Position numbers and translations under genes: made by a program
Source: Chloroflexota bacterium
Lineage (GTDB): Bacteria > Chloroflexota > Anaerolineae > JAAEKA01
DNA length: 44,148 nt
Reading direction: 5' to 3'
Assembly: GCA_034717495.1 (NCBI GenBank)
Contig: JAYELL010000039.1
Span: 1 to 44,148 of the forward strand
Part shown: positions 34,825 to 43,588 of the stretch, one piece after another
How positions within the stretch are numbered: position 1 is the first letter of the stretch
Layout of the letters: every line of letters begins with the position of its first letter
Notes under the pieces: generated by a model
Told to the model about the DNA's origin: nothing
Seen by the model: the letters and a program-made list of their open reading frames with translations, nothing else
The model's database searches: none

Positions 34825-34844
34825 GGCTGGGAGTCGGCCCAGCC
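34825..34844 (-). promoter_or_regulatory. Leader stem-loop before URO-D-like gene
   Basis: GGCTGGG and CCCAGCC form a perfect seven-base stem with a six-base loop, ending 16 bases before the ATG, just ahead of the Shine-Dalgarno. There is no T-run. It may stabilise mRNA after processing or act on translation. Confidence 0.4.
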
Positions 34845-34943
34845 GGAATCCTGGAAGGTGTGCAAAAACGTCGAAACCGGGTATTTCGGCATTGGTTAAG
34901 CCGGCGTACTGGTAAATGGCGGGCATACGTCGTCCCCTGGAAA

Positions 34944-35738
34944 TCAAGATGACGCCATGACGCCCCCGTCGGGGGCGATGGCCTGGCCGGTGATCAGGCG
35001 GGCGCTGTCGGAGACCAGGAACTGGGCCAGACCGGTGAGGTCTTCAATTTCGGTAAAATGTTTCATCGGAATGCTTTCGGAGCGTTCGGCCAGGTATTCC
35101 TCGCGAGAGATACCCTGTTCGGCCGCGGTTTTGTCGGCGTAGCTGACTTGCATGGGGGTCAAGGTAACGCCGGGACAGATAGCATTGACTGTAACATCGT
35201 AGGGCGCCATCACCATGGCGAGACAGCGAGTATACATCAACAGCGCTGCCTTGCTGACCCGGTAGGGAATCACATGGGTGCCGGCGCGAACGCCATTGTA
35301 GGAGGCCGTTATCAGGATCCGGCCCTGCTGCCGTTCCATCATGTGGGGTGCGGCGGCACGGCAAGTCAGCGCCACACCCTTGATATTGACGTCCAGAACC
35401 AGGTCCCAATCGGCGGGCGTGATATCCAGGAAGTTAGCCGGACCCAAGACACCCGCGTTGGCGAAGAGAATGTCGATATGCCCGAAGCGGGAGATGGCAG
35501 TAGAAATGGCAGATTCGACGGCGACGGCGTCGGTGACGTCCAGGGGCAATGCGATGCTGTTGCCGCCCGAAGCAGAGATCCCGGCGGATACATCGGCAGC
35601 GGCCTGGCCATTGAGATCAGTTACGGCGACCGATGCACCACTCTTGGCCATCTGCAGGGCGAAACCGCGACCAATGCCACTGCCGCCGCCGGTGACAAAC
35701 GCTACCTTACCCGTCAAATCGGCTGAAATCCTAGACAT
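34944..35738 (-). CDS. Short-chain dehydrogenase/reductase, first operon gene
   Basis: 264 residues. TGGGSGIG cofactor motif, VTDLNG with an acidic residue after the second strand (favouring NAD), ANAGVLG, catalytic Ser in ITASYNG and Tyr-x3-Lys in PYRVSKAALL, and an ICPGVTLTP loop. It ends GGVMASS. First gene after the minus-strand promoter at 35790-35818. Probable sugar or sugar-alcohol dehydrogenase in the carbohydrate pathway; the substrate is unknown. 134 bases separate it from the next gene, holding a leader with a stem-loop. Confidence 0.9.
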   Translation of the reverse strand: MSRISADLTGKVAFVTGGGSGIGRGFALQMAKSGASVAVTDLNGQAAADVSAGISASGGNSIALPLDVTDAVAVESAISTAISRFGHIDILFANAGVLGPANFLDITPADWDLVLDVNIKGVALTCRAAAPHMMERQQGRILITASYNGVRAGTHVIPYRVSKAALLMYTRCLAMVMAPYDVTVNAICPGVTLTPMQVSYADKTAAEQGISREEYLAERSESIPMKHFTEIEDLTGLAQFLVSDSARLITGQAIAPDGGVMASS

Positions 35739-35789
35739 CCACAGTTCTCAAACTATCGCGGGTGACCGATCGCAAAAAAGGATGGTTTC

Positions 35790-35818
35790 ATCTTAGCACA
35801 AGATCAATAGCGTGTCAA
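35790..35818 (-). promoter_or_regulatory. Sigma-70-like promoter of carbohydrate operon
   Basis: TTGACA (35818-35813 on the minus strand), a 17-base spacer and TAAGAT (35795-35790). Close to consensus and 52 bases before the SDR start. It should drive the operon down to 23020. Confidence 0.7.
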
Positions 35819-35859
35819 GGGAAAATGAACAAACTCGAAGCTGAATCTGTGAAAATGGG

Positions 35860-35888
35860 TTGACTTGGCGCCCTATTTGAGTTATAAT
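35860..35888 (+). promoter_or_regulatory. Sigma-70-like promoter of DeoR-type regulator
   Basis: TTGACT (35860-35865), a 17-base spacer and TATAAT (35883-35888), nearly consensus, 41 bases before the regulator ATG. The two promoters diverge back to back, their -35 boxes 41 bases apart. Confidence 0.75.
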
Positions 35889-35899
35889 TTGTTTGTGAC

Positions 35900-35913
35900 T
35901 TTCGACTTCGAAA
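35900..35913. promoter_or_regulatory. Candidate operator palindrome
   Basis: TTTCGACTTCGAAA has two six-base arms (TTTCGA/TCGAAA) around CT. It lies just after the plus-strand -10 box, at about the start of transcription, where a repressor would block the regulator's own promoter. It is a natural candidate for binding by the adjacent DeoR-type protein. Confidence 0.5.
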
Positions 35914-35929
35914 CTCAAGGGATGGATCA

Positions 35930-37651
35930 ATGGCCACAGATAATCGTTTGAACAACATGGTAACGCTCGTGGAGGAGCGTGGTTATTTGTCTGTGAAAGA
36001 GTTGAGTCAAACGTTCGACGTGTCTGAGGTGACCGTGCGACGCGATCTTCAGCGATTGCATGATGAGCAGCGCCTGCTACGGACCTATGGCGGCGCGGCG
36101 CGCTTGCCTCCTCAGCCGGGACAGCCGCCAATGTCCCTGGGAGAAAATCGTGAGACGGCTTCAACTTCGTCGGAGAGTTCCCTGATCGAACAGGTTGACG
36201 TACTTATCGCCATTTCGTTGAGCCCCCGTTCCGATATGATTCTGCTGGAGCGTGCCGAGAAGCATGGCGTGCCAATTGTGGCGGAGTCGCTGGCGATGCA
36301 GGGGGCCAGAACCCTGGTCGCGGTAGATAACTATCAGGCCGGCTGTTCGTTGGGGCGCTGGGCCGGGCAGTATGCGCAACAACATTTTGCAGGCCAGGCC
36401 CGGATGCTGGACCTGACCTACCACCTGAGTAATACGCAGGATCGCAGCAAAGGATTCCTGGCAGGCTTGCAGGAGATAGTTCCGGAGGCCAGGGTATCCC
36501 TATCGCTCAATACCCAGGCCGATTGGCAGTCGGCCTATCAATTGACAACCGATGCGATTCAGGTTTATCCTGAGATCAACATCATTTTTGGCATCAATGA
36601 CACGACCGTTGAAGGTGCGATCCAGGCCTGCAGGGATCTGGGCATCCCGCCCGAGACCATGCTGGTCCTTACCTTTGGGTTGGAGGGGAATACCCTGAGG
36701 GAGGAGTTGCAACGGGAGGAGTATCTGAAAGCTGGTCTGGCCATGTTTCCCGAGATTGTTGGACCGACCTGTATCGAAGCTGCGATTGCCTCCTACAACC
36801 ACGTGGATATGCCTGCTCAGTTGGTGACGCCCCACATGGTACTGACGGCAGACAATCTCGGCGACGTCTATGAGCAGGGGGAAGAGGGCTGGCGTTTTAA
36901 ACCGGAAAACGGCGATTTGGCCCTTACAATTCCCATCCTGCGGGGCGGTGATGCAGGTGACACGCTGCCAGAGAAGGTGGGTTTTCTGGTGCCGTTCAGC
37001 GAACATGAGTGGTACAAAAACCTGTCGGCGGCCATGCAGGGGCATGCCAACAAACTGGGCATTGAATTGGACAAAACCGACGCGGCGGAAAATCTCAAGG
37101 ACGAACTGGTTTTACGGAAGCTTAGTATCGCGGAGGAAGCCAGCAAGCTGGTCAAAGCGGGAGATGTCGTTCTGATCGATGGAGGGCAGGTGACCACCTA
37201 CCTTGCCGACGCGTTGAGGGGGAAGAGTGACATAACGGTGATCACCAACGCCATGTCGGTTGTGGACGTGCTGCGAAACCAACCGGGAATCGCCTTGATA
37301 TCAACCGGGGGGCTGCTTCGCAACGAAAGCCAAACCCTGACCGGCCCAACCGCTGAAGCCGTCTTGCGGGAACTGAGAGCGAACAGGTTGTTTCTGGCGG
37401 TCACCGGCGTGTCGCTTGACTTCGGTCTGTCTCACACCAACCTGGCTGAAGTGACCGTCAAGCAGGCCATGATCAGGGCCGCGCGCGAGGTAATTTTGCT
37501 GGCCGATCACACCAAGTTTGAGCAGGAATCGGTGGTGCAGGTCGCGCCCATCAGCATCGTGGACAAAGTGATCACCGATAACGCGTTGCCGGCCAGCACC
37601 CGCCTGGATCTAAGCAAACTGGGAATCGAGATCGTTCTGGCAAAGGCCTAG
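35930..37651 (+). CDS. DeoR-type regulator split by a sugar-binding-protein domain
   Basis: 573 residues, where DeoR regulators usually have about 250. Residues 1-65: DeoR winged helix (LVEERGYLSVKELSQTFDVSEVTVRRDLQRL). About 80-340: a LacI/RbsB-like periplasmic-binding-protein fold (LIEQVDVLIAISLSPRSD, TLVAVDNYQAGCSLGRWAGQYA, NIIFGINDTTVEGAIQACRDLGIP). A bridge then leads to about 365-573: the DeoR effector domain, with LSIAEEASKLVKAGDVVLIDGGQVTTYLADAL, TGGLLRNES, GPTAEAVLREL and LLADHTKFEQESVVQV. DeoR effector domains bind phosphorylated sugars and the inserted fold usually binds free sugars, so this protein could read both. Divergent from the carbohydrate operon across a shared promoter region, it is very likely its regulator; repressor versus activator is not decided. 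Confidence 0.9.
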   Translation: MATDNRLNNMVTLVEERGYLSVKELSQTFDVSEVTVRRDLQRLHDEQRLLRTYGGAARLPPQPGQPPMSLGENRETASTSSESSLIEQVDVLIAISLSPRSDMILLERAEKHGVPIVAESLAMQGARTLVAVDNYQAGCSLGRWAGQYAQQHFAGQARMLDLTYHLSNTQDRSKGFLAGLQEIVPEARVSLSLNTQADWQSAYQLTTDAIQVYPEINIIFGINDTTVEGAIQACRDLGIPPETMLVLTFGLEGNTLREELQREEYLKAGLAMFPEIVGPTCIEAAIASYNHVDMPAQLVTPHMVLTADNLGDVYEQGEEGWRFKPENGDLALTIPILRGGDAGDTLPEKVGFLVPFSEHEWYKNLSAAMQGHANKLGIELDKTDAAENLKDELVLRKLSIAEEASKLVKAGDVVLIDGGQVTTYLADALRGKSDITVITNAMSVVDVLRNQPGIALISTGGLLRNESQTLTGPTAEAVLRELRANRLFLAVTGVSLDFGLSHTNLAEVTVKQAMIRAAREVILLADHTKFEQESVVQVAPISIVDKVITDNALPASTRLDLSKLGIEIVLAKA

Positions 37652-37939
37652 ATTCGGTGGTCGTGCTGGCTCTCGCGATTTTGATCCTGCGTCAGCAACC
37701 AGATGTCATGGTGCGCAAGAATGACAACGGGATCAGGCCAAGCCGAAACGACAATAGGATTTTGTCCCTGGCAGACCCACTGCGAGTTAGCGTAAGTTTT
37801 GTGCAATTGAATCGCAACATTCGCTCCCGGTGGCGGGTATTTCGCAGGCAGTTCCAAGATGCGTCGCTCATTACTGCCGGGCGGATAATGTACGAGCGAT
37901 GCAGCGTGCTATCCACAAATATGGCAGGTATCCGCTTCC
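37652..37939. other. Intergenic stretch, no gene seen
   Basis: Between the regulator and the URO-D-like gene. Short frames here cross the downstream start and have no coding-like composition. A promoter for the following genes could lie here but no good pair of hexamers was recognised. Confidence 0.4.
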
Positions 37940-39031
37940 ATGACCATTGAACTGGACTTCACCGAGGCCGACTGGGAACGTGTCACAGATGCATGGACAG
38001 CCTGGTGGGCGGGCGATCTGGATCGGCCTCTCGTCATGATCGAGGGCATGGTTCAGGGCTCTGAAGCCGTTGTTGCCGCGGCACCGGATTTCACCAGCAA
38101 TTTCGGTTTGGACGTCGCTGCCGGCAATGTCATCGACTGCTATCAGGCCCGGCTGGAAGCCACGCGCTGGTATGGTGACGACTTTCCCAAGTGGTGGCTC
38201 AACTTTGGCCCCGGCATTATGGCTGGCTTTCTGGGCGCGCGAGTCCACTGTATACCCGACACAGTTTGGTTCACACCCGGTTCAGTATCAGCCATTAGCG
38301 AAATTGACCTGGTCTACGACGCGCAGAACCCCTGGTGGCTGCGGACTCAGGAATTGACCAGGTTGGCAGTGAGTCGTTGGGGAGATGCCATCGCCATCGC
38401 TCATACCGACCTGGGCGGTAACTTAGACATCCTGGCCAGCTTGCGCGACACACAGCAGTTGCTCTTTGACCTGTATGATTCCCCGGAAGAAGTCATCAGG
38501 TTAGGTGATCGTATTACCACGTTGTGGTGGCGTTATTACGATGAATTGGCCGGGATCATCGCCGAGGCAGGTAGAGGCACGACACCCTGGGCCGCCATCT
38601 GGTCGCCGGAACGTTGCTACATGCTGCAAAGCGATTTCTCCTACATGATCTCACCACAGATGTTCGAACGATTCGTGCTGCCAGATCTATTCGCCTGCTG
38701 CGATGTGTTGGATCATGCGTTTTACCATCTGGATGGTAAGGGGCAGATCCCGCACCTGGACATGCTGCTCTCTCTGGGTGGGTTACGGGGCATCCAATGG
38801 ATTTCCGGAGATGGCGCACCACCACCTGAACAATGGATTCCCTTACTCAAACGCATCAGGGATGCCGGTAAACTGTGTCAGCTTTATGTCTCCCCGGAAG
38901 GCGCCCTTCGTATCGTGCGGGATGTTGGTGGCCGGGGATTCGCTTTCTACATCCAGGAACCTATGCAACCAGACGAGGCCGCAGACTTTCTGAGTGTTTT
39001 AGAAGCCGAAGCCAAGGAAATAGGGTATTGA
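37940..39031 (+). CDS. URO-D-superfamily protein, second paralogue
   Basis: 363 residues. The N-terminus differs from the standard URO-D start (FTEADWERVTDAWTAWWAGDLDRPLVMIEG), but the barrel end is clear: FERFVLPDLFACCDVLDHAFYHLDGKGQIPHLDMLLSLGGLRGIQWISGDG, then a C-terminal LCQLYVSPEGALRIVRDVGGRGFAFYIQEP. This resembles a group of uncharacterised URO-D-fold proteins common in sugar and glycoside loci. No HemE motif. No strong ribosome site is evident before the ATG. The next gene starts four bases after its stop. Substrate unknown. Confidence 0.78.
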   Translation: MTIELDFTEADWERVTDAWTAWWAGDLDRPLVMIEGMVQGSEAVVAAAPDFTSNFGLDVAAGNVIDCYQARLEATRWYGDDFPKWWLNFGPGIMAGFLGARVHCIPDTVWFTPGSVSAISEIDLVYDAQNPWWLRTQELTRLAVSRWGDAIAIAHTDLGGNLDILASLRDTQQLLFDLYDSPEEVIRLGDRITTLWWRYYDELAGIIAEAGRGTTPWAAIWSPERCYMLQSDFSYMISPQMFERFVLPDLFACCDVLDHAFYHLDGKGQIPHLDMLLSLGGLRGIQWISGDGAPPPEQWIPLLKRIRDAGKLCQLYVSPEGALRIVRDVGGRGFAFYIQEPMQPDEAADFLSVLEAEAKEIGY

Positions 39032-39035
39032 ACTG

Positions 39036-39697
39036 ATGAATCACCGAGAGCGTATCCTGGCAGCCATTCATCACCAGCCTCTTGATAGAATTCCCACCGA
39101 TATGTGGGCGACCCCCGAAGTGCAAGAGCGGCTTTTCGAGTACTTCAGCATTGAAACTGCCGGGGATACCGAAGGCACCGCTATCAGCCTGTTGGGAGGT
39201 CTGCTCACACGCGATGTCGAAGCGATTCTGGAGCTATGGCAGATCCTTGGCATCGACGGCATTCTGAATATCTCGCCCCCCTATATCGGGCCTGAACTCC
39301 TTGAGGAGGACGTCTACAGCGAAAACGAGTGGGGGATGGGATTCCGTCCTCAGTCTTACGGCACGGGTTCGTACGATGAGCAAATCTATTTTCCCTTGGC
39401 CGAGGCCGAATCCATTGCCGACCTCGAGACCTATCGCTGGCCAGATCCAGACTGGTACAACTACAGCGTCCTGCCAGATCTGGTTGAACATTGCGGCGGG
39501 CGCGCCACCAGCCTGGGTTACACCGCACCATTTTTCTACCACAATCTCTTACGTGGTCTCGAACTTTCGTTGGTGGATACCTTGTTGCGTCCGGAGTTTA
39601 CACATTACCTGGTTGGGCGCATTTCCGACTTCTTCACCGAGTACCACCGCCGCTGTTTCGAAGCCACCCGCGGTCTGGTGGATATGACCCAGGTGGA
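39036..39697 (+). pseudogene. URO-D/MtaA-like protein, 3' half lost
   Basis: MNHRERILAAIHHQPLDRIPTDMW is a textbook start for URO-D/MtaA relatives, and the frame follows the family to VDMTQV at about residue 221, then ends nine residues later in unrelated sequence (stop 39723-39725). Family members run to about 340-380 residues, so roughly a third is missing, including the C-terminal barrel strands. The break falls at about 39697, where sequence on the other strand becomes the inside of a glycosidase-like gene. Probably inactive. Confidence 0.75.
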
Positions 39698-40042
39698 AAG
39701 ACCGACAAATATGTCTCGTTCCTGACATATTCGGATGAACTCCACCACGGATTTGCGGGGGTTGATATAGATAGTGTATTCATTTTCCCACTTCGCGGTC
39801 CCGAGGAAATGTGGGAAGGTTCCGGGTGGATCTTTGAAGACCTCGACCAGTGCTCCATCCGGAGCCTTGGCGATCAGGTGCGGGAAAACGTCGATCCGCA
39901 CGGCATTGTAGCCCCGTTCTACCAACTCATCGAGGGCCTTATCCCAATCTTCGAAACCGCCTCCTTTTTAACGACGGCGTATCCATGATGAGTCCCACAT
40001 GGTAATGGCGAGGGGTTTTTGAAAATCTCTTATGCTTGGCAT
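39697..40042 (-). pseudogene. Glycosidase-like gene remnant
   Basis: From ATG 40042 (AAGGAGAAGAACC upstream) the frame reads MPSIRDFQKPLAITMWDSSWIRRR, a stop (TAA 39970-39968), then in the same frame GGGFEDWDKALDELVERGYNAVRIDVFPHLIA and onward to RDIFVGLSTW. The downstream pattern is typical of cellulase-like (TIM-barrel) glycosyl hydrolase N-termini, where a strand carries NAVRID. The product would be cut at the stop and then at the junction with the URO-D fragment. It is a remnant of a gene for an extracellular or cytoplasmic glycosidase; exact family not assigned. Confidence 0.65.
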
Positions 40043-40323
40043 GGTTCTTCTCCTTGCATATTCAGTAACTGTGCGAACAGACATCAGATCATGCCTTCAT
40101 CCCTCTGTTTGGTTCGGAAATGAAGGTTGGATTGTATAACTTGCAATAGGGCGAGTTCCACACGTTTTCGTACGTAAAATGGCGTCAGGAGACGTTATTA
40201 TATGTTACACCCTAATCGGTGAGGACCTTGATTATGACCAAGTTGGTACTGTAGACGTAGCAGATGTAGGTCTGAATTGCGGCTATCTTCAAAGCTCTTT
40301 CCGCCTGGCGCAATGTTCTTCGT
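40043..40323. other. Intergenic stretch, no gene seen
   Basis: It lies upstream of the glycosidase remnant and past the 3' end of the TIM-barrel glycosidase gene, so it should contain the former promoter of the remnant. No frame or terminator stands out. Confidence 0.4.
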
Positions 40324-42351
40324 CTAAGTGGACACGTAAATGAGCACGGCGATCTGGTTCGGATTCAGTGTCTCAAGGGGCAGGTGTGCTTCCCCGTCAA
40401 CGGTCACTGTTTTGACCAAACGATACTCTGGTGCCCGGATGAGTAGCGGCTGCCTTTCCGAGGCAGGGTTCCATGCAACGACCGCCAAGTGCTCGGCGAT
40501 CCTGTAGGATTTGGCTACGATCGATGGGTTGCCGAGCTCGATCCCCTCGCCATCCACAAAGGTTCCTTCCAGTAGGAGATCGCCGTGTGCGTCGCGGATG
40601 CGATTGAGCTTGCCCAGGTAGGCCGCATAGTGTGGAATGTCGCTCAGCGTGCCCCGGCAGCGAAAGATGGTCATGTCAAAGCGCAGCCCATAGACAAAGG
40701 TATAATTGGCCTTGGTAAGGTAGTCGTCCTCGTCTTCACCGCACTCCCGGTTCATGCAGATATGCTCCGGGAACGTATAACGGTATAGCGCTGGGAAGGC
40801 ACGGGGATCCGGCCAAGCTCCGTCCAATGAATGTGCGATATCCATATGCTGTCCATAGACGTCGACGGTGTGCTCCATGCACATGGCCGCCTCGGAATTG
40901 AGGGCCTTGACGTTGGCCCGCAACTGCCGATAGTTTTCGGCCTTGGTGGCAAAGGCCGTGCTCGGCTTGTCGTGGGGATGTGAACTGTCAAAGCATAGGA
41001 CAGGTGTATAGCCGCCGATGTCGTAGAGCACGCCATCGGCGCCCATCTCGACGATTCGCCGGCCCACATCTAGCATTTTTTCCTGCCACTCCGGTGTGGA
41101 AGGACACATGCAGGCCAGAGGCATACGTCCGCTGGCAACACGGCGCCAAACGCCCTCGCCCGAGTAGGTCTCTGCAAACGAATACTCGACGTTCCATACA
41201 TTCTTGAGCGAGATGCGATGTCCGACCTCGCGATAAAAGTCGGTGTCGCGATCCACTACGTAATAGCTTACAAAGACCAGCACTTTGCCCCCAGCGGCGT
41301 GGATCTCGTCGATGGCGGTTTTTAGTCCGTCCTCGCCGCCCATCGCCGGGTCGGGATAGTACTCGGGCCACTTGTGAGAGAATCCGCCTGGTATCCAGCC
41401 CAGAATAAAGACCGTGTCCATGCCGGACGCCTGCGCCTCTTTGTACAGGGCGGGGAGCTGGGCATAGTCGCGCAGTATCTCGCCATACTGGTGCTTGAGG
41501 ATCACACGCAGCCAACCCTTGAAGCGTTTGACCCACACCGGTGGGGCAGGCGCTGACCACCAGGTATCATCTGCCCAGCGGCGGTATTTTTTGGCCCCGA
41601 CGTGCCAATCGCCAGCGTGAGCTGAGACGACAAAGGGGCTGGATTGCCAATTTTCGCCCTTTTTCAGGAAGGGGAGCTTGACAAAGCTCAGTGACAGTGT
41701 CTCTCGCTTCATGTCCTTTTCGACGTTGAGGCACGTGCTCTGTAGGGAGGGATCATAGGAGCCCATATAGAGCCCTTCCTGCTCGTTGCACAGCTCGTAC
41801 CACTGCATCGAGGCCGGACCCGGATAGAGCAGATACAGGTTGCGATGGTGCTGGTCCGGCGCTTCATATCCCCGGAAAGACGTGAACTCGCCAAAATCTG
41901 TGTGCAGGGGGGCGACGATCCGCTTTCCCAATCCGTCTGGCCACACGAGGATATCCTGGGCCGGGTCGCCTGCTAGAGACGCGATCCCCCCGACGATAGG
42001 AAAATGCAGCTCTGCGATCTCCACGTCTTGATCGTTGTCGATCTCAGCCCACGCCGTCACCTGGTCTCCGGACAGTTCAAAGCGGAATCGGAGGCCGATC
42101 TGGAGGATGCGATCTCGATAGCAGAGATGCCGGTACGTGACCGTGATCAGCTCTTCGGTCTTTGCTACCTGAGGGGCTTGCTCCTCCGGCCAGATGGCGT
42201 TTTCGTCACTGACATCGTCGCGGAAAATCAACTTCCAGCAGCCGCGCGGCTGGGCAATGTACTTGTGCCCCGTGATTTTGTTTTGGAACTGCACGATCTC
42301 TGCCCGCTCGGATAGGGCAAAGCGAATCTGGTCGTTTTCCAGGTAGAACAA
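40324..42351 (-). CDS. TIM-barrel glycoside hydrolase (DUF6259-like)
   Basis: 675 residues. The start is TTG 42351, chosen because GGAGGT lies five bases upstream. The N-terminal part (about 1-270) is a beta-sandwich with LENDQIRFALSERAEIVQF and QWYELCNEQEGLYMGSYD; the middle is a TIM barrel (GMDTVFILGWIPGGFSHKWPEYYPDP, KVLVFVSYYVVDRDTDFY, MGADGVLYDIGG, with an Asp near the latter as a nucleophile candidate); a C-terminal beta domain ends VTVDGEAHLPLE. It has no signal peptide, so it is likely cytoplasmic. It resembles the DUF6259 group of putative glycosidases related to alpha-galactosidase-type clans. It probably acts on the imported or associated glycan. 64 bases from the following URO-D-like gene. 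Confidence 0.75.
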   Translation of the reverse strand: MFYLENDQIRFALSERAEIVQFQNKITGHKYIAQPRGCWKLIFRDDVSDENAIWPEEQAPQVAKTEELITVTYRHLCYRDRILQIGLRFRFELSGDQVTAWAEIDNDQDVEIAELHFPIVGGIASLAGDPAQDILVWPDGLGKRIVAPLHTDFGEFTSFRGYEAPDQHHRNLYLLYPGPASMQWYELCNEQEGLYMGSYDPSLQSTCLNVEKDMKRETLSLSFVKLPFLKKGENWQSSPFVVSAHAGDWHVGAKKYRRWADDTWWSAPAPPVWVKRFKGWLRVILKHQYGEILRDYAQLPALYKEAQASGMDTVFILGWIPGGFSHKWPEYYPDPAMGGEDGLKTAIDEIHAAGGKVLVFVSYYVVDRDTDFYREVGHRISLKNVWNVEYSFAETYSGEGVWRRVASGRMPLACMCPSTPEWQEKMLDVGRRIVEMGADGVLYDIGGYTPVLCFDSSHPHDKPSTAFATKAENYRQLRANVKALNSEAAMCMEHTVDVYGQHMDIAHSLDGAWPDPRAFPALYRYTFPEHICMNRECGEDEDDYLTKANYTFVYGLRFDMTIFRCRGTLSDIPHYAAYLGKLNRIRDAHGDLLLEGTFVDGEGIELGNPSIVAKSYRIAEHLAVVAWNPASERQPLLIRAPEYRLVKTVTVDGEAHLPLETLNPNQIAVLIYVST

Positions 42352-42415
42352 GTCTTACCTCCATATCTGATCTGTATCTTGGTATGGGTGTTTATTCCTT
42401 CACCCGTGGGTTTTT

Positions 42416-43564
42416 TCAACGCGTCTCCAATCGTCGGACACTGTCCACTACCCGGGCGCCCTGATCCCGGTCCTGGCAGTGAACCACGAAAAAGGCCCTG
42501 ACCTCGCTGTCCACCACTGCCTGGCGATACGCGCAAAACTCCTCCCACGAAAAAGGTTCGATGAATAGGGGCAATCGGTCCGTTGCCTCGGCGATAGCAC
42601 GGATGTCCTGTGCCGTGAATCGTACCATCCCGACCTGGCGCGGCTTGAAAGCTAACACGTTTCCGAGATTGCGAAGCATATCCCAGATCTGCTTCGTAGT
42701 AACATCACGAGCAAAGACCCCTCCCTCGAAATGCCCCAGGAAAGATCGCAGATAGGGCGCAAGGAGTTGCTCAAACATCGGGGCAGAGATCAGGTCTGAC
42801 ACGTTATCACCCACATGGCCGAGGACAGGTCCCGGCGTCCAGTAGCCGCCGTGCCAGGTCGTCGCGTACCCTCCCAATGTTTCGCCACCGATCACGCGGC
42901 GTTGGTCCTCGATTAAGTCAATGACCGCATCGGTGCAGCGTCTCATCAACCGGTGTACCCTTTCGGGGTGTAAGGATAAATCGAGGAAAAAATCGTTTCC
43001 CCTGCATGCCTTGGCGAAATCACTGGGGTTGGCATCCAGTGCCCTGGGTTGCACGAGAAAGCAGCCACGCCCCTGCCGGGCAGCCCAGCTATTGGCCTTG
43101 GTCAATACCTGCCCCCAGGGGCTCTCGGCATCATAGCGGATTCGATCCCAGTCGAAGGTATCGTAACGTTCTATAACTGGTTGCATGGCGCTCGTCTGGG
43201 CGTAGAAAGAAACCTCTGCGCCCGCGACCGTGGCTGCGGTATTTTCCGCCCAACCGATACGAGGCTCGAATACGGGGATGAAGTCGTCATCCAGTCCCCA
43301 CTCAGCCTTTGTCTGCCAGAAAGTTCCGTATTGGGCAAGGCGAAAGGAGAGGTGTTCCTCCAACTGGGCATCGTCGAAGAAATCGAAGGTGTCCAGTGGC
43401 CGCGGTGTTTTTACATCGATGGAGAGATCCCAGTTGAAGGAATCCCAGCTCTGGGGGATGACCGTGACAAGGTATCGTCGCTTTCCCTCAAACCAGGCTC
43501 GATGTCTTGCCACGACTGCTTCCAGATCGGGACGCCAGATCAGTTCAACACCAGTTTTGTTCAT
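42416..43564 (-). CDS. URO-D-superfamily-like protein, fourth paralogue
   Basis: 382 residues with GGAAGAGAACC before ATG 43564. RHRAWFEGKRRYLVTVIPQSWDSF at the N-terminus and FEQLLAPYLRSFLGHFEGGVFA, ISAPMFEQ and the terminal FFVVHCQDRDQGARVVDSVRRLE fit the same divergent URO-D fold as the 37940-39031 gene, but sequence identity between them looks low. Barrel residues for metal or porphyrin binding are not obvious. Transcribed with the neighbouring glycosidase (64-base gap) and 24 bases from the dehydratase gene, so these three likely form one operon. Assignment rests on fold-like pattern only. Confidence 0.5.
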   Translation of the reverse strand: MNKTGVELIWRPDLEAVVARHRAWFEGKRRYLVTVIPQSWDSFNWDLSIDVKTPRPLDTFDFFDDAQLEEHLSFRLAQYGTFWQTKAEWGLDDDFIPVFEPRIGWAENTAATVAGAEVSFYAQTSAMQPVIERYDTFDWDRIRYDAESPWGQVLTKANSWAARQGRGCFLVQPRALDANPSDFAKACRGNDFFLDLSLHPERVHRLMRRCTDAVIDLIEDQRRVIGGETLGGYATTWHGGYWTPGPVLGHVGDNVSDLISAPMFEQLLAPYLRSFLGHFEGGVFARDVTTKQIWDMLRNLGNVLAFKPRQVGMVRFTAQDIRAIAEATDRLPLFIEPFSWEEFCAYRQAVVDSEVRAFFVVHCQDRDQGARVVDSVRRLETR

Positions 43565-43588
43565 GGTTCTCTTCCGGGAAGTTTACCG

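Noticed and set aside
35058-35726. 222-codon plus-strand frame
   Set aside because: Antisense to the SDR gene, which has intact catalytic motifs.
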